Positions 9,314-17,421 of a stretch of DNA of 36,558 nucleotides are shown piece after piece. Each line of letters starts with the position of its first letter. The first letter of the stretch is position 1. Location: contig JAAZBV010000001.1 of assembly GCA_012513605.1 (NCBI GenBank), positions 1 to 36,558 on the forward strand, in the 5' to 3' direction. Both the position numbers and the translations under genes were made by a program. The notes under the pieces are model-generated. The model did not search any database. It had not been told where the DNA came from and saw only the letters and a list, made by a program, of their open reading frames with translations. This DNA is from Desulfatiglans sp. (GTDB lineage Bacteria; Desulfobacterota; DSM-4660; Desulfatiglandales; HGW-15).

Positions 9314-10354
9314 ATGATAAATAGTGTTACAGGCAATCTCTTAAAGGCAAAGGCTGATGCCCTGGTAAATACTGTAAACTGCGTCGGGGTCATGGGTAAA
9401 GGTATTGCTCTTCAATTTAAACAGGCCTTTCCTGAAAATTATAAAGAGTATGAAAAGGAATGTAAAAACGGGCGGATGAGAGTCGGTAAAATGTTTATTC
9501 ATCGGACCGGAACATTGTTCCAGCCAAAGTATATCATTAACTTTCCTACAAAACGTCACTGGAAAGGTAAATCAAGACTTGATGATATAAAGCTGGGGCT
9601 TAATGACCTCATAAAAGTTATCCGTGAATTGGACATAAAATCGATTGCCATCCCACCTCTTGGCGCTGGCTTGGGCGGATTAAACTGGGTAGAAGTAAAA
9701 TCACTTATTGAAACATCCTTTAACAAAATACCTGGGGTTGATGTTTTACTTTACGAACCCAAAGGGGCACCTGAACCAGATACGATACCAATTGCAACAA
9801 CGAAACCTGAAATGACGCGGGGCAGAGCTCTTCTAATAAGACTACTGGATATTTATCGTAGCCAGGGATATCGTCATAATCTTCTTGAAATTCAGAAATT
9901 GATGTATTTTCTCCAGGAAGCAGGTGAAAAGTTAAAATTAAAATTCACAAAAAATAATTACGGCCCTTATGCAGAAAACCTGCACCACGTCCTTCAGAAG
10001 ATTGACGGCCATTATATAAGGGGTTATGGCGATCGTAGCGGAAAATCAGAGGTGTATTTATTGGAGGGAGCATTACAAGAGGCAAAGACACTGCTGGAAA
10101 ATGATGCCGATGCTCAAGAAAGATTAAACGCAGTTGCAAGGTTGATAAGAGGTTTTGAAACACCATATGGAATGGAATTGCTATCCACTGTTCATTGGGT
10201 CTCTAAAGAAACACCTGAAGCGGCTAAAGATCCGGAGACTGTTTTAAAAAAAGTCCAGGAATGGAACCCCCGGAAAAAATTTATGATGAAACCTCAACAT
10301 GTTGATAAAGCATTAAACCGGTTAAAACAGGAAAACTGGCTAAAGGCTGCTTAA
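9314..10354 (+). CDS. darG: DarG antitoxin: macrodomain DNA ADP-ribosyl glycohydrolase
   Basis: The protein (346 aa) removes ADP-ribose from DNA and also binds and silences DarT. The N-terminal macrodomain (about 1-155) starts MINSVTGNLLKAKADALVNT and continues VGVMGKGIAL. Lys80 in the FPTKRHW segment is at the position of the catalytic lysine known from Thermus DarG. The start at 9314 is preferred over upstream TTG/ATG codons because GGAGGAG (9304-9310) precedes it and because it gives the canonical numbering. The C-terminal half (about 175-346) contains EIQKLMYFLQEAGE, YGPYAENLHHVL and GYGDRSG, which resembles the helical DUF4065/Panacea type of antitoxin domain. The next gene starts 43 bases later. 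Confidence 0.92.
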   Translation: MINSVTGNLLKAKADALVNTVNCVGVMGKGIALQFKQAFPENYKEYEKECKNGRMRVGKMFIHRTGTLFQPKYIINFPTKRHWKGKSRLDDIKLGLNDLIKVIRELDIKSIAIPPLGAGLGGLNWVEVKSLIETSFNKIPGVDVLLYEPKGAPEPDTIPIATTKPEMTRGRALLIRLLDIYRSQGYRHNLLEIQKLMYFLQEAGEKLKLKFTKNNYGPYAENLHHVLQKIDGHYIRGYGDRSGKSEVYLLEGALQEAKTLLENDADAQERLNAVARLIRGFETPYGMELLSTVHWVSKETPEAAKDPETVLKKVQEWNPRKKFMMKPQHVDKALNRLKQENWLKAA

Positions 10355-10397
10355 ACAAAATTCATGAATTTCTATGCTCCATTATCATTGAAGGAGT

Positions 10398-11006
10398 GTG
10401 GAAAAATATATTCTGGGATTTATTTTCACAACCATTAATGTGAATTCCTATATGACCATTGCAGCCTCAATTCAAGTAATTGATCCTGGTAACCAGGGAT
10501 ACCCTCCTGCCCTCAAAGACCGTTTAGGAGATGATGCCCCAGATAACATATGGTATATTGGCAATATCCAATTGCTTAAAATTCCTAAAACAGCGCTTTT
10601 CTGCTCAAAAATATGCCCTGGCGAAGCAATACTTCAAGCTATAACAAAAGCCCAGGAATGGCGTGACAATGGCCGGTGTATAATAAGCGGGTTCCATTCA
10701 CCAGTGGAAAAAGAATGTCTTAAAATTTTATTAAGGGGAATGCAGCCAATAATAATTTGCCCAGCCCGCAGCATTGAAAAAATGAGGATATCAAAAGAGT
10801 GGATTGAAGGGATTGAAAGCGGGCATATCCTGATCATATCACCATTTAATTATACAAAACACAGACTCACAGAAAAGCAGTCAGAAGAAAGAAATGAACT
10901 TGTAGCTGCTCTGGCTGACGAAATATATTTTGCTCATATATCTAAGGGGAGTAATACAGAAAAGCTGAACGAAACTATTTCAAGCTGGGGATTGAAGCTG
11001 ATTTAA
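10398..11006 (+). CDS. Stand-alone DprA/Smf-like Rossmann-fold protein
   Basis: The protein (202 aa from this GTG; about 184 from the ATG at 10452) looks like the Rossmann domain of DprA, the single-strand-DNA-binding RecA loader, without the SAM and winged-helix domains. Matches are a GYPPALKDRL segment followed by IGNIQLLKIPKTALF, then IISGFHSPVE where DprA has its SGxAxGID motif, and ERNELVAALADEIYFA where DprA has its RNRIIxGLS segment. The usual GSR is replaced by CSK, so ligand binding may differ. An AAGGAG lies only one base before the GTG, so the start is uncertain; the ATG at 10452 lacks a ribosome binding site. It follows darG by 43 bases and is probably in the same transcript. Confidence 0.7.
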   Translation: MEKYILGFIFTTINVNSYMTIAASIQVIDPGNQGYPPALKDRLGDDAPDNIWYIGNIQLLKIPKTALFCSKICPGEAILQAITKAQEWRDNGRCIISGFHSPVEKECLKILLRGMQPIIICPARSIEKMRISKEWIEGIESGHILIISPFNYTKHRLTEKQSEERNELVAALADEIYFAHISKGSNTEKLNETISSWGLKLI

Positions 11007-11036
11007 TAAAAATAGGGAATTGCAGTAAAATAGTGA

Positions 11037-11071
11037 TCGTACCTCAAAAGACCAATTGAGCTGAATAAAAG
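11037..11071 (+). repeat. Direct repeat copy 2 flanking the DarTG cassette
   Basis: This is the second copy of the 35-base repeat at 8303-8337, 31 of 35 identical. It sits in the 160-base gap after the DprA-like gene. The distance between copies is about 2.73 kb, which is exactly the darT-darG-dprA-like block plus the methylase relic. Confidence 0.7.
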
Positions 11072-11166
11072 CCTATTTGTTAAACACTAGCTTCATGGGT
11101 CGTGAAAGGTATAAAGAGAAGCTGGTAATATGGAGCATTTGGATCTGATGGACAGAGGTTGGTAAA

Positions 11167-11655
11167 ATGGCAAAAACAAAGAAAATAAAAATTGGGGATT
11201 TGGGTCCTTTATACTCATTTACTATCAACCCATATCCTGATCAACGGTTTTCATCCTGTCCTTCATGTGGGAAAAGAACCGGGCAACTGAAACGTCCTTT
11301 GCTTATTTATGTTGAGCCGAGGCATTCGATATGTCTAAATTATACCTGTCGATACTGTAAGCATTGTGATTTGCTTATTGCACATAAACATGATGTAGAA
11401 CATATATTGACAAATATGTTTATGAAGTTAGACCCGGGTGCTATTGGGAATGAGTACCTGATTATAGGGACGGTTGAGAAAAAAGCCTGGCGTGAAAATA
11501 TGAAAAATCCAAAAGGCCCAGACGTTATACTTACAAACTTACATGATTTTAAAAATGTTCTATCTGAAATCCGGATGACTCGGCCAGGTTGGTATGCGCC
11601 CGGACAGAAGCCACAGGTTTTGGAACCTCCGCAACCAACCGAATGGATTAAATAA
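11167..11655 (+). CDS. Orphan zinc-ribbon protein, function unknown
   Basis: The protein (162 aa) has a four-cysteine zinc-binding arrangement: CPSCGKRTGQ near residue 35 and CRYCKHCDLLI near 60, with an extra Cys in CLNYTC. It continues HKHDVEHILTNMF, then a beta-rich part beginning EYLIIGTVEKKAW, and ends in a Pro-rich tail (KPQVLEPPQPTEW). I recall similar uncharacterised proteins from many environmental bacteria but know no function. A modest ribosome binding site (AGAGG at 11154) precedes the ATG. It lies 160 bases downstream of the DprA-like gene with a repeat in between, so it is probably not part of that transcript. It is convergent with the broken peptidase gene on the minus strand. 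Confidence 0.65.
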   Translation: MAKTKKIKIGDLGPLYSFTINPYPDQRFSSCPSCGKRTGQLKRPLLIYVEPRHSICLNYTCRYCKHCDLLIAHKHDVEHILTNMFMKLDPGAIGNEYLIIGTVEKKAWRENMKNPKGPDVILTNLHDFKNVLSEIRMTRPGWYAPGQKPQVLEPPQPTEWIK

Positions 11656-11718
11656 TGGAAAGCCGTTAGTCGGTGATAAATTGCCATCTACTGCAATTGT
11701 ATAGCGATAACATTTTAA

Positions 11719-12597
11719 TTATCCAAGGACAAAACGTGCTTTTCTTTTTTTTATACCAAGCAATTGAAAGGCATCACGAAATAAAGTCTGGCCTTCCAGT
11801 GTGCTTACAACAAGTGCCTGGACGAATCTTCGACTGGCTCGTACCTCTTGTGTTAAATAAAAATCTCCTCCACCGGATTTAGGTCGGTTGATGCGGATAT
11901 TGAGTTCCCTATCATAAGCATCCTGAAAGATATTTTTCGTAATATATCCAGCGTCCAGAATACGACGAAGGATAACAAGTGTACTTACTTTAAATTTCCT
12001 GGCAAGGTCATAAACTGCATCCAGCGGATGCTCTCTGTTGGCTAAATATTCTTTCAAGGCTGTAATGGGAACAAGAAATTCTGCAGCCACCTTATTACAC
12101 CATATTTCTATTTTTTGTGAAGGTTGAGATGTCAGACTTGTATCAGAGAGTGCGCTTTCTCCCAGCCATATATGGGCCAGTTCATGGGCAAGTGTAAATA
12201 TCTGGGCCGCTTTAGTATCAGAACCATTAATAAATATTAGAGGAGCATACTTATCAGCCAGGGCAAATCCTCTAAATTCCTGGTGATTGAGTTTTCTCCT
12301 GTTATTTGTGCCTACCACACCACTTACCATTACGAGTATGCCGGATGCCTCGATACTTTCAGTAAATTTGCGAAATGTTTCAGCCCAAGTTGTACAGGAA
12401 CTCTGCACTTCTAAACTGAAATTAAAATATTGCCTTATTGTTAACGCTGCTTTCTCAATAGGATCGCTAAGATTCATAGATCCAACAAATTCACGTTGTT
12501 CCTCGGAAATAGCTTTTACATAGGTATGGTACCAGTTTTGCAGAAGGATTTGGTTAGTAAGGTTGTTACTGATCTGTTTTCCATCCCCACTTTTTCG
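11719..12597 (-). pseudogene. 5'-truncated ImmA/IrrE-family metallopeptidase gene
   Basis: The frame encodes the peptidase part of an XRE-type regulator plus ImmA/IrrE protease. The zinc motif is HELAHIWLGE, with WCNKVAAEFLVP downstream and a family-typical SGGGDFYLTQEVRASRRF stretch and STLEGQTLFRDAF near the end. The first ATG (12477) would give 252 aa. However, recognisable family sequence (ISNNLTNQILLQNWYHTYV, then EEQREFVGSM) continues upstream in frame to a stop at 12598-12600, with no ATG, GTG or TTG. The helix-turn-helix and the PDFR region of a full-length member (about 370 aa) are missing. The end also deviates after a run of eight A residues, where one extra A would restore a KKxSTF segment. 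I call it a pseudogene; a shortened functional protease from 12477 remains possible. Confidence 0.65.
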
Positions 12598-13343
12598 TCA
12601 AGGATTGTCAGAAGAGAAGAAATTAGTCTACACATTTGACAAAATAGCTTCTGTATTTTATATGTGTGAGTAGGTGACGAGCATTAAATTTCAAATAACT
12701 TTTTAGAAACAGATATACCAAGGCTGTTGAAGGTTTTAACTTTAACAGCTTTGCTTTTTATGGGGCGCGGGTGGTTTAGAAAAACTCATATTAAAATCAT
12801 AAGAGTGGTCATCATTTTTGGGTAATAAGACGCAGAGCATATAATCAATGCCTTCCAATGGTGATCATGGGAAAGAAAAAAGAGGGTACAGGCGGCTTGT
12901 CGACCATAGCTTTAGCGAAGGTGGTTAGTGACGGTGAGTTGTGCCCCTTCTACGTTGCCTGACATTCTCCCTGTTAGAGACTGGATTAAAAGGCTCTTAT
13001 AACCTCTTAAAATTACATCTCGCGATTGAAAAGGCTGCAACATATTGAATTAAATGCCAATAGCCAATTTAGCACTTTCCCCAAACAGCATTTCTTTAGA
13101 TAAAAAAAGGGACAACAATGCCCGATTAAAAAGAAAATAAGTCTCCCAGGCTGGTACATGTCCATGCTCTGGTGTAGTGGGAGTCTATGCTTTTATTTTT
13201 TTATCAGAGTTAATGGATTTGGCGATCATGGCTTTACCTGTATAAGGGGTTGAACCACCCGAAAATGGCATATTTCCTGCATAAATATCTTTTTGCTAAT
13301 TATAGCCTTAATCAGATTTATACAATTAATTATAAGCAGGGTT
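12598..13343. other. Gene-free region between the defence region and core genes
   Basis: These about 745 bases contain no convincing gene. A 13-bp stem with two G-U wobbles followed by T-rich sequence lies at 12720-12758. A short 31-codon frame (12868-12963) starts MGKKKEGTGGLSTIALAKV but has no ribosome binding site and cannot be supported. Near 13142-13200 an imperfect stem (AGTCTCCCA with TGGGAGTCT) is followed by a T-rich run. The region looks like eroded sequence at the edge of the accessory block. Confidence 0.45.
12720..12758 (+). terminator. Possible intrinsic terminator without an obvious gene
   Basis: Arms AAGGCTGTTGAAG (12720-12732) and CTTTAACAGCTTT (12740-12752) pair over 13 positions, two as G-U in plus-strand RNA. 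GCTTTTTAT follows. No plus-strand gene ends nearby, so the transcript it would stop is unknown. Confidence 0.4.
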
Positions 13344-15143
13344 ATGTCAGAACACACAGCAGACACCTCCATACTCAGCGTCCTGGACTCGGTTGATAGT
13401 ATCCATGCGGGCATATTTGTTATAGACAGCGCATTCCGGGTACTCAAGGCCAACAGGCTCAGCCTTGCCCAATTTGGCATTGCCTTCGATGTTGTTCATT
13501 CTGACAGTACCTGTTATGGCCTGCTTTTTAACAGACCAGAAATATGTGATGACTGCCCCCTTGCAGTGGAATCTGATCAGGAATCTGCTGAAAGGGCATT
13601 TATCCTGAACAAAGAGGGGAGCGGGATATATATAAGAGAAACCATATCCAGGGGAGAAAAAGTCATATTTTTGACGTTTCAGGACAATATAAATGAGGTC
13701 TTTCTCCAGAAGGAGATGGACTCAATAAAAAATGAGCTTATTGCCAAGAATATCCTCCTTAACAGATACAGAAATGGCACAGAGGAAAACAGGGGGGTAA
13801 ACCAGATAATTGATAATCTCCCTGATGCCCTTGTTACAATCGATGACTCCATGAATATCAGGATGATAAACTCAAAGGCGAAACTTGATATGCCTGATGT
13901 AACTGCAAGAAAATGCTATGAATTATTGGGTAAAACTAACCCATGCAAGTTATGCCCGGTTGAAAACGGGTTATCAGGCATGCAGGAGGTAAAAACCAGC
14001 CACGTTATAGGGGGAAAGTTTTTTACAGAGATCATAAATGGCTTCAAGAAGGAAGAGGGGGGGCTGCTGCTCTTCAGGGATAATACACGTCAGGTAAATC
14101 TTATTGAACAGATCAGGACACAGAATGAAACTATCAACAGGAAAAACAATATCCTGTCAAGTCTTGTCAATCTTGAGTCAAGGATGCAGACTGACAAAAA
14201 TATAAAAAGTGTGCTTGAATATTTTATTGATCTCTTTTTACCCCTGTATCAGTCAGATTCTATTGCCCTTATTGCCAGTGATATAAGGGCGGGGAGCGTA
14301 ATGGCTACGCTTGGCAGGGGTGTAAGCCATGAGAAATTACATGCCCTTACCCAGGCATATTTTGCCAGGGATATTCATACTGTTGATCCATTCTGCATCC
14401 CTGATAATGTGTTGCCATGGCCTGATGCATGCCAGATAAATCTTGTTGGAAGAACCGACAAGCTTGTCGGAATGCTATTTGTAAAGGGGAATGCAGCAGA
14501 GGATGGGGCAGAGATAATTGATCTATTTAAAGATCCCCTGACAACCTACATGCATAATCAGATCCTGCTCAGGCTTTTAAAAGAGAGGGCTGACACAGAT
14601 TCACTCACAGGGTTATACAACCGCAGGTATCTTCAGAAGGCCATGGATGAGGAAAAAATAAAGTATGAAAAATATGGAATCCATTATTCAGTAGTGGTTA
14701 TTGATATAAACGGGCTCAAATATGTCAATGACAGGTTTGGCCATGAGGCAGGGGACCATATGATCTTCTCTGTTGCCAGGAACCTTAAAGGCTTTTCCCG
14801 TGAAACTGATGTAGTAGCGAGGACAGGCGGCGATGAGTTTATTGTGCTGCTTACAAATACCGATGATAAAGGGGCATTAAAATATTCTGAAAAATTAAGG
14901 CACATGTTTGATGAGATATATTTTGATATAAATAATACAGAAAAATTATCAGTTACAGTGAGCGCCGGTGCTGCCTCGACCAGTACATCTCTACCGGATG
15001 ATCTGATTAAGCTGGCTGACAGGCTCATGTATGAGAGCAAGAGGGAATTTTACAAAAAAATGGGGAGGTCGGAGATAACCGACCGTATGGTTGAACTTGA
15101 AGACGACAGGCAAGGCATTATCGCTGACAGAACAATGGAGTAG
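13344..15143 (+). CDS. PAS-PAS-GGDEF diguanylate cyclase
   Basis: The protein (599 aa) probably makes cyclic di-GMP. Two PAS-like sensor domains (about 10-110 and 150-255) each contain a Cys motif: CYGLLFNRPEICDDCP and CYELLGKTNPCKLCP. A GAF-like region follows (about 275-410). The cyclase domain starts DSLTGLYNRRYL and has an intact GGDEF signature (about 495-499), preceded by an RxxD product-inhibition site (RETD) five residues upstream. No membrane segment is visible, so it is likely cytosolic. I prefer the ATG at 13344 to the upstream TTG at 13293, because the intervening sequence is hydrophobic and non-conserved. The CheZ-like gene starts 5 bases after the stop. Confidence 0.9.
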   Translation: MSEHTADTSILSVLDSVDSIHAGIFVIDSAFRVLKANRLSLAQFGIAFDVVHSDSTCYGLLFNRPEICDDCPLAVESDQESAERAFILNKEGSGIYIRETISRGEKVIFLTFQDNINEVFLQKEMDSIKNELIAKNILLNRYRNGTEENRGVNQIIDNLPDALVTIDDSMNIRMINSKAKLDMPDVTARKCYELLGKTNPCKLCPVENGLSGMQEVKTSHVIGGKFFTEIINGFKKEEGGLLLFRDNTRQVNLIEQIRTQNETINRKNNILSSLVNLESRMQTDKNIKSVLEYFIDLFLPLYQSDSIALIASDIRAGSVMATLGRGVSHEKLHALTQAYFARDIHTVDPFCIPDNVLPWPDACQINLVGRTDKLVGMLFVKGNAAEDGAEIIDLFKDPLTTYMHNQILLRLLKERADTDSLTGLYNRRYLQKAMDEEKIKYEKYGIHYSVVVIDINGLKYVNDRFGHEAGDHMIFSVARNLKGFSRETDVVARTGGDEFIVLLTNTDDKGALKYSEKLRHMFDEIYFDINNTEKLSVTVSAGAASTSTSLPDDLIKLADRLMYESKREFYKKMGRSEITDRMVELEDDRQGIIADRTME

Positions 15144-15148
15144 AAAAT

Positions 15149-15790
15149 ATGCAAAATAAAAATAATATGGAAAAAGTCATAGAATCACTTTTGGCTGCAA
15201 CAGAATGTTTACTCATGGGCAAGTATGATGATGCAAAGGTTGAGGTTGATTCAGAGGGGCTTATTTCAAATCTGGCCCAGAAGATCAACACAATGATTAT
15301 CAACATGAGAACCATTGAGCTGCCGCTTGTTAATGCGGGCGCACAGACACCAAGTGCCCTGACCCGCGCCGAATCTGTAATCACCCTTATGACCCAGTCT
15401 ACAAACGATGTGCTTAATACATCGGATCAGCTTGTGGAATCACTTGAAAAGCTTGAAAAAAATATGAACTCCGGTGCCTTTAGCAGTGAAAAGTTAAACG
15501 ATTATCTGAATCAGGAACTCCCTGTTATGAAGGCCGGTATGTTTAATATCATATCTTCACAGTCATATCAGGATGTGGCGAGGCAGAAGATGGAGGCGCT
15601 TATAGATGACCTGAATAATATAAGAACCTGGCTTATTGATGCCCTTGTAATACTCAATATCAAGAAGGATTCATCAGAGGGCAATATGGAAAAGAAGGTA
15701 AGCCTTTTAAAACAGGTCAAAAACAAGACCATGCCTGAAAATGCAAAGCAGGATCTGGTAGATGACCTGCTATCTGAGTTCGGGTTGTAA
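15149..15790 (+). CDS. cheZ: CheZ-like phosphatase of CheY-type response regulators
   Basis: The protein (213 aa) is helical and carries the CheZ active-site pattern SQSYQDVARQKM: Asp142 and Gln146 are spaced exactly like the Asp143/Gln147 pair of E. coli CheZ. Its last residues, QDLVDDLLSEFGL, resemble the C-terminal CheY-docking peptide of CheZ. It should speed dephosphorylation of a CheY-like receiver. It is 5 bases downstream of the diguanylate cyclase gene, so the two are very likely cotranscribed. No chemotaxis or flagellar gene is in the window, so its partner is unknown. Overall identity to enterobacterial CheZ is low, and the call rests on motif and tail. Confidence 0.8.
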   Translation: MQNKNNMEKVIESLLAATECLLMGKYDDAKVEVDSEGLISNLAQKINTMIINMRTIELPLVNAGAQTPSALTRAESVITLMTQSTNDVLNTSDQLVESLEKLEKNMNSGAFSSEKLNDYLNQELPVMKAGMFNIISSQSYQDVARQKMEALIDDLNNIRTWLIDALVILNIKKDSSEGNMEKKVSLLKQVKNKTMPENAKQDLVDDLLSEFGL

Positions 15791-15864
15791 AGACCCAGAA
15801 AATATACTTGACGCACAGCGGTATTAACTCATATACTCCCTTGTTTTTAAAATTTACCTAATTG

Positions 15865-17379
15865 ATGCAAAAGCAGCGGAGGTGTATCATCGCAAAGCAA
15901 AAAAACCAGAGAAGTGAAATAGTTGAAAAGGTTGTATCCCTGGCAAAGAGAAGAGGATTTGTCTTTCAGTCCAGCGAGATCTACGGGGGGTTGAACGGTT
16001 GCTGGGACTATGGCCCGCTGGGTGTTGAGCTTCTTAAAAATATCAAAGAAGAGTGGTGGAAATTCATGACCTACCGCGAGGATGTGGAGGGTCAGGATGC
16101 GAGTATACTGATGCACCCTAGGGTATGGGAGGCGTCAGGCCATGTTGAAAACTTCACAGACCCCATGGTTGACTGCAAGCAGTGCAAATCAAGGTTCAGA
16201 CTTGATGTCCTGGGCGAGGCTATAAACGATTCCAAAAAGGAAAAGATCATTGCCTCATTTATTGAGGCAGTCAAGGGTAGCAATAAAGAGTCAATTGCAG
16301 ATAATATTGCAAATACAGATAGTTCCCTTAATGAAAAATTTGAGAAGCTTCTTGAAAACAGTAAGGTCTCATTTGACCTTCTGGCACACATAAGCTGCCC
16401 CAATTGCGGGACAAATAATTCCTTTACAGAACCCAGAAAATTTAATCTGATGTTCAAGACCTTTGTCGGCCCGGTTGAGAGTGAGGATAATGTTGTATAC
16501 TTAAGGCCGGAAACCGCACAGGGTATATTTGTCAATTTTCTGAATGTACAGGTAGCAAGCAGGCAGAAGCTCCCCTTTGGTATTGCCCAGATTGGCAAGG
16601 CATTCAGGAACGAGATAAATACAAAGAACTTTCTGTTCAGGACACGCGAGTTTGAGCAGATGGAGATGCAGTATTTTGTAAAACCGGAGGATGATGTAAA
16701 GTTTTACAATTACTGGAAGGGGCTCAGAATCGAGTGGTTCAAGTCACTCGGCATGTCATCTGACAAGCTCAGGTTCCATGACCATCCTAAAGAAAAGCTT
16801 GCCCACTATGCCAAGGATGCAACGGATATAGAATACCTGTTCCCGTTTGGATGGGGTGAAATAGAGGGTATCCATAACCGAACAAATTTTGACCTGAGCC
16901 GTCATGAGGAGTATTCCGGAAAGTCCATGAAATACTTTGATGAAGAGACCAAGGAAAAGTTGACTCCCTACATAATAGAGACATCAGCAGGGGCAAGCAG
17001 ATCATTTATGGCTTTCCTGATTGACGCCTATGAAGAGGAGGAGGTAAATGGTGAAACGCGCGTGGTTTTGAGATTTCACCCAAGGCTTGCGCCTATTAAG
17101 GCGGCTATTTTACCCCTTGTAAACAGGGATAATATGCCTGAAACAGCGCGTAAGATTGAGGCCGACCTTAGACCCTTTATGCGTGTATTTTACGATTCAA
17201 AGGGGGCCATAGGAAGACGTTACAGGAGGCAGGATGAGGCGGGTACGCCTTACTGTATTACAGTCGATACCCAGACACTTTCGGATAACACTGTAACTGT
17301 GAGGGAAAGGGACTCCATGGAACAGTACAGGATTGAGATGGATAAGCTGCTCATGCATCTCATGGAGAAATTCAGGTAG
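15865..17379 (+). CDS. glyQS: Glycyl-tRNA synthetase, single-chain class II type
   Basis: The enzyme (about 504 aa) charges tRNA-Gly. It is the alpha-2 form shared by many bacteria, archaea and eukaryotes, not the alpha2-beta2 form of E. coli. Visible features are the opening SSEIYGGLNGCWDYGPLGVE, a zinc-binding pair (CKQC near 105 and CPNC near 179), motif 2 with GKAFRNEI and FRTREFEQMEM, and motif 3 in the GASRSFMAFL segment. The start is uncertain: ATG 15865 and TTG 15862 lack a ribosome binding site, while a strong GGAGGTG lies at 15878-15884 just before two ATC codons in frame. The tRNA-Gly gene is at 35869 in the same window. Confidence 0.93.
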   Translation: MQKQRRCIIAKQKNQRSEIVEKVVSLAKRRGFVFQSSEIYGGLNGCWDYGPLGVELLKNIKEEWWKFMTYREDVEGQDASILMHPRVWEASGHVENFTDPMVDCKQCKSRFRLDVLGEAINDSKKEKIIASFIEAVKGSNKESIADNIANTDSSLNEKFEKLLENSKVSFDLLAHISCPNCGTNNSFTEPRKFNLMFKTFVGPVESEDNVVYLRPETAQGIFVNFLNVQVASRQKLPFGIAQIGKAFRNEINTKNFLFRTREFEQMEMQYFVKPEDDVKFYNYWKGLRIEWFKSLGMSSDKLRFHDHPKEKLAHYAKDATDIEYLFPFGWGEIEGIHNRTNFDLSRHEEYSGKSMKYFDEETKEKLTPYIIETSAGASRSFMAFLIDAYEEEEVNGETRVVLRFHPRLAPIKAAILPLVNRDNMPETARKIEADLRPFMRVFYDSKGAIGRRYRRQDEAGTPYCITVDTQTLSDNTVTVRERDSMEQYRIEMDKLLMHLMEKFR

Positions 17380-17421
17380 AACAATACCTGAAGATTAAAT
17401 AATTTGATTTAAAAGGGATAT

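Noticed and set aside
12868-12963. 31-codon frame starting MGKKKEGTGGLSTIALAKV
   Set aside because: No ribosome binding site, a very short length and no recognised family; it may be a chance frame in eroded sequence.
13142-13200. Imperfect stem upstream of the diguanylate cyclase considered as a c-di-GMP riboswitch
   Set aside because: It lacks the conserved GEMM core sequences; only a 9-base arm with one mismatch and a T-rich tail are visible.
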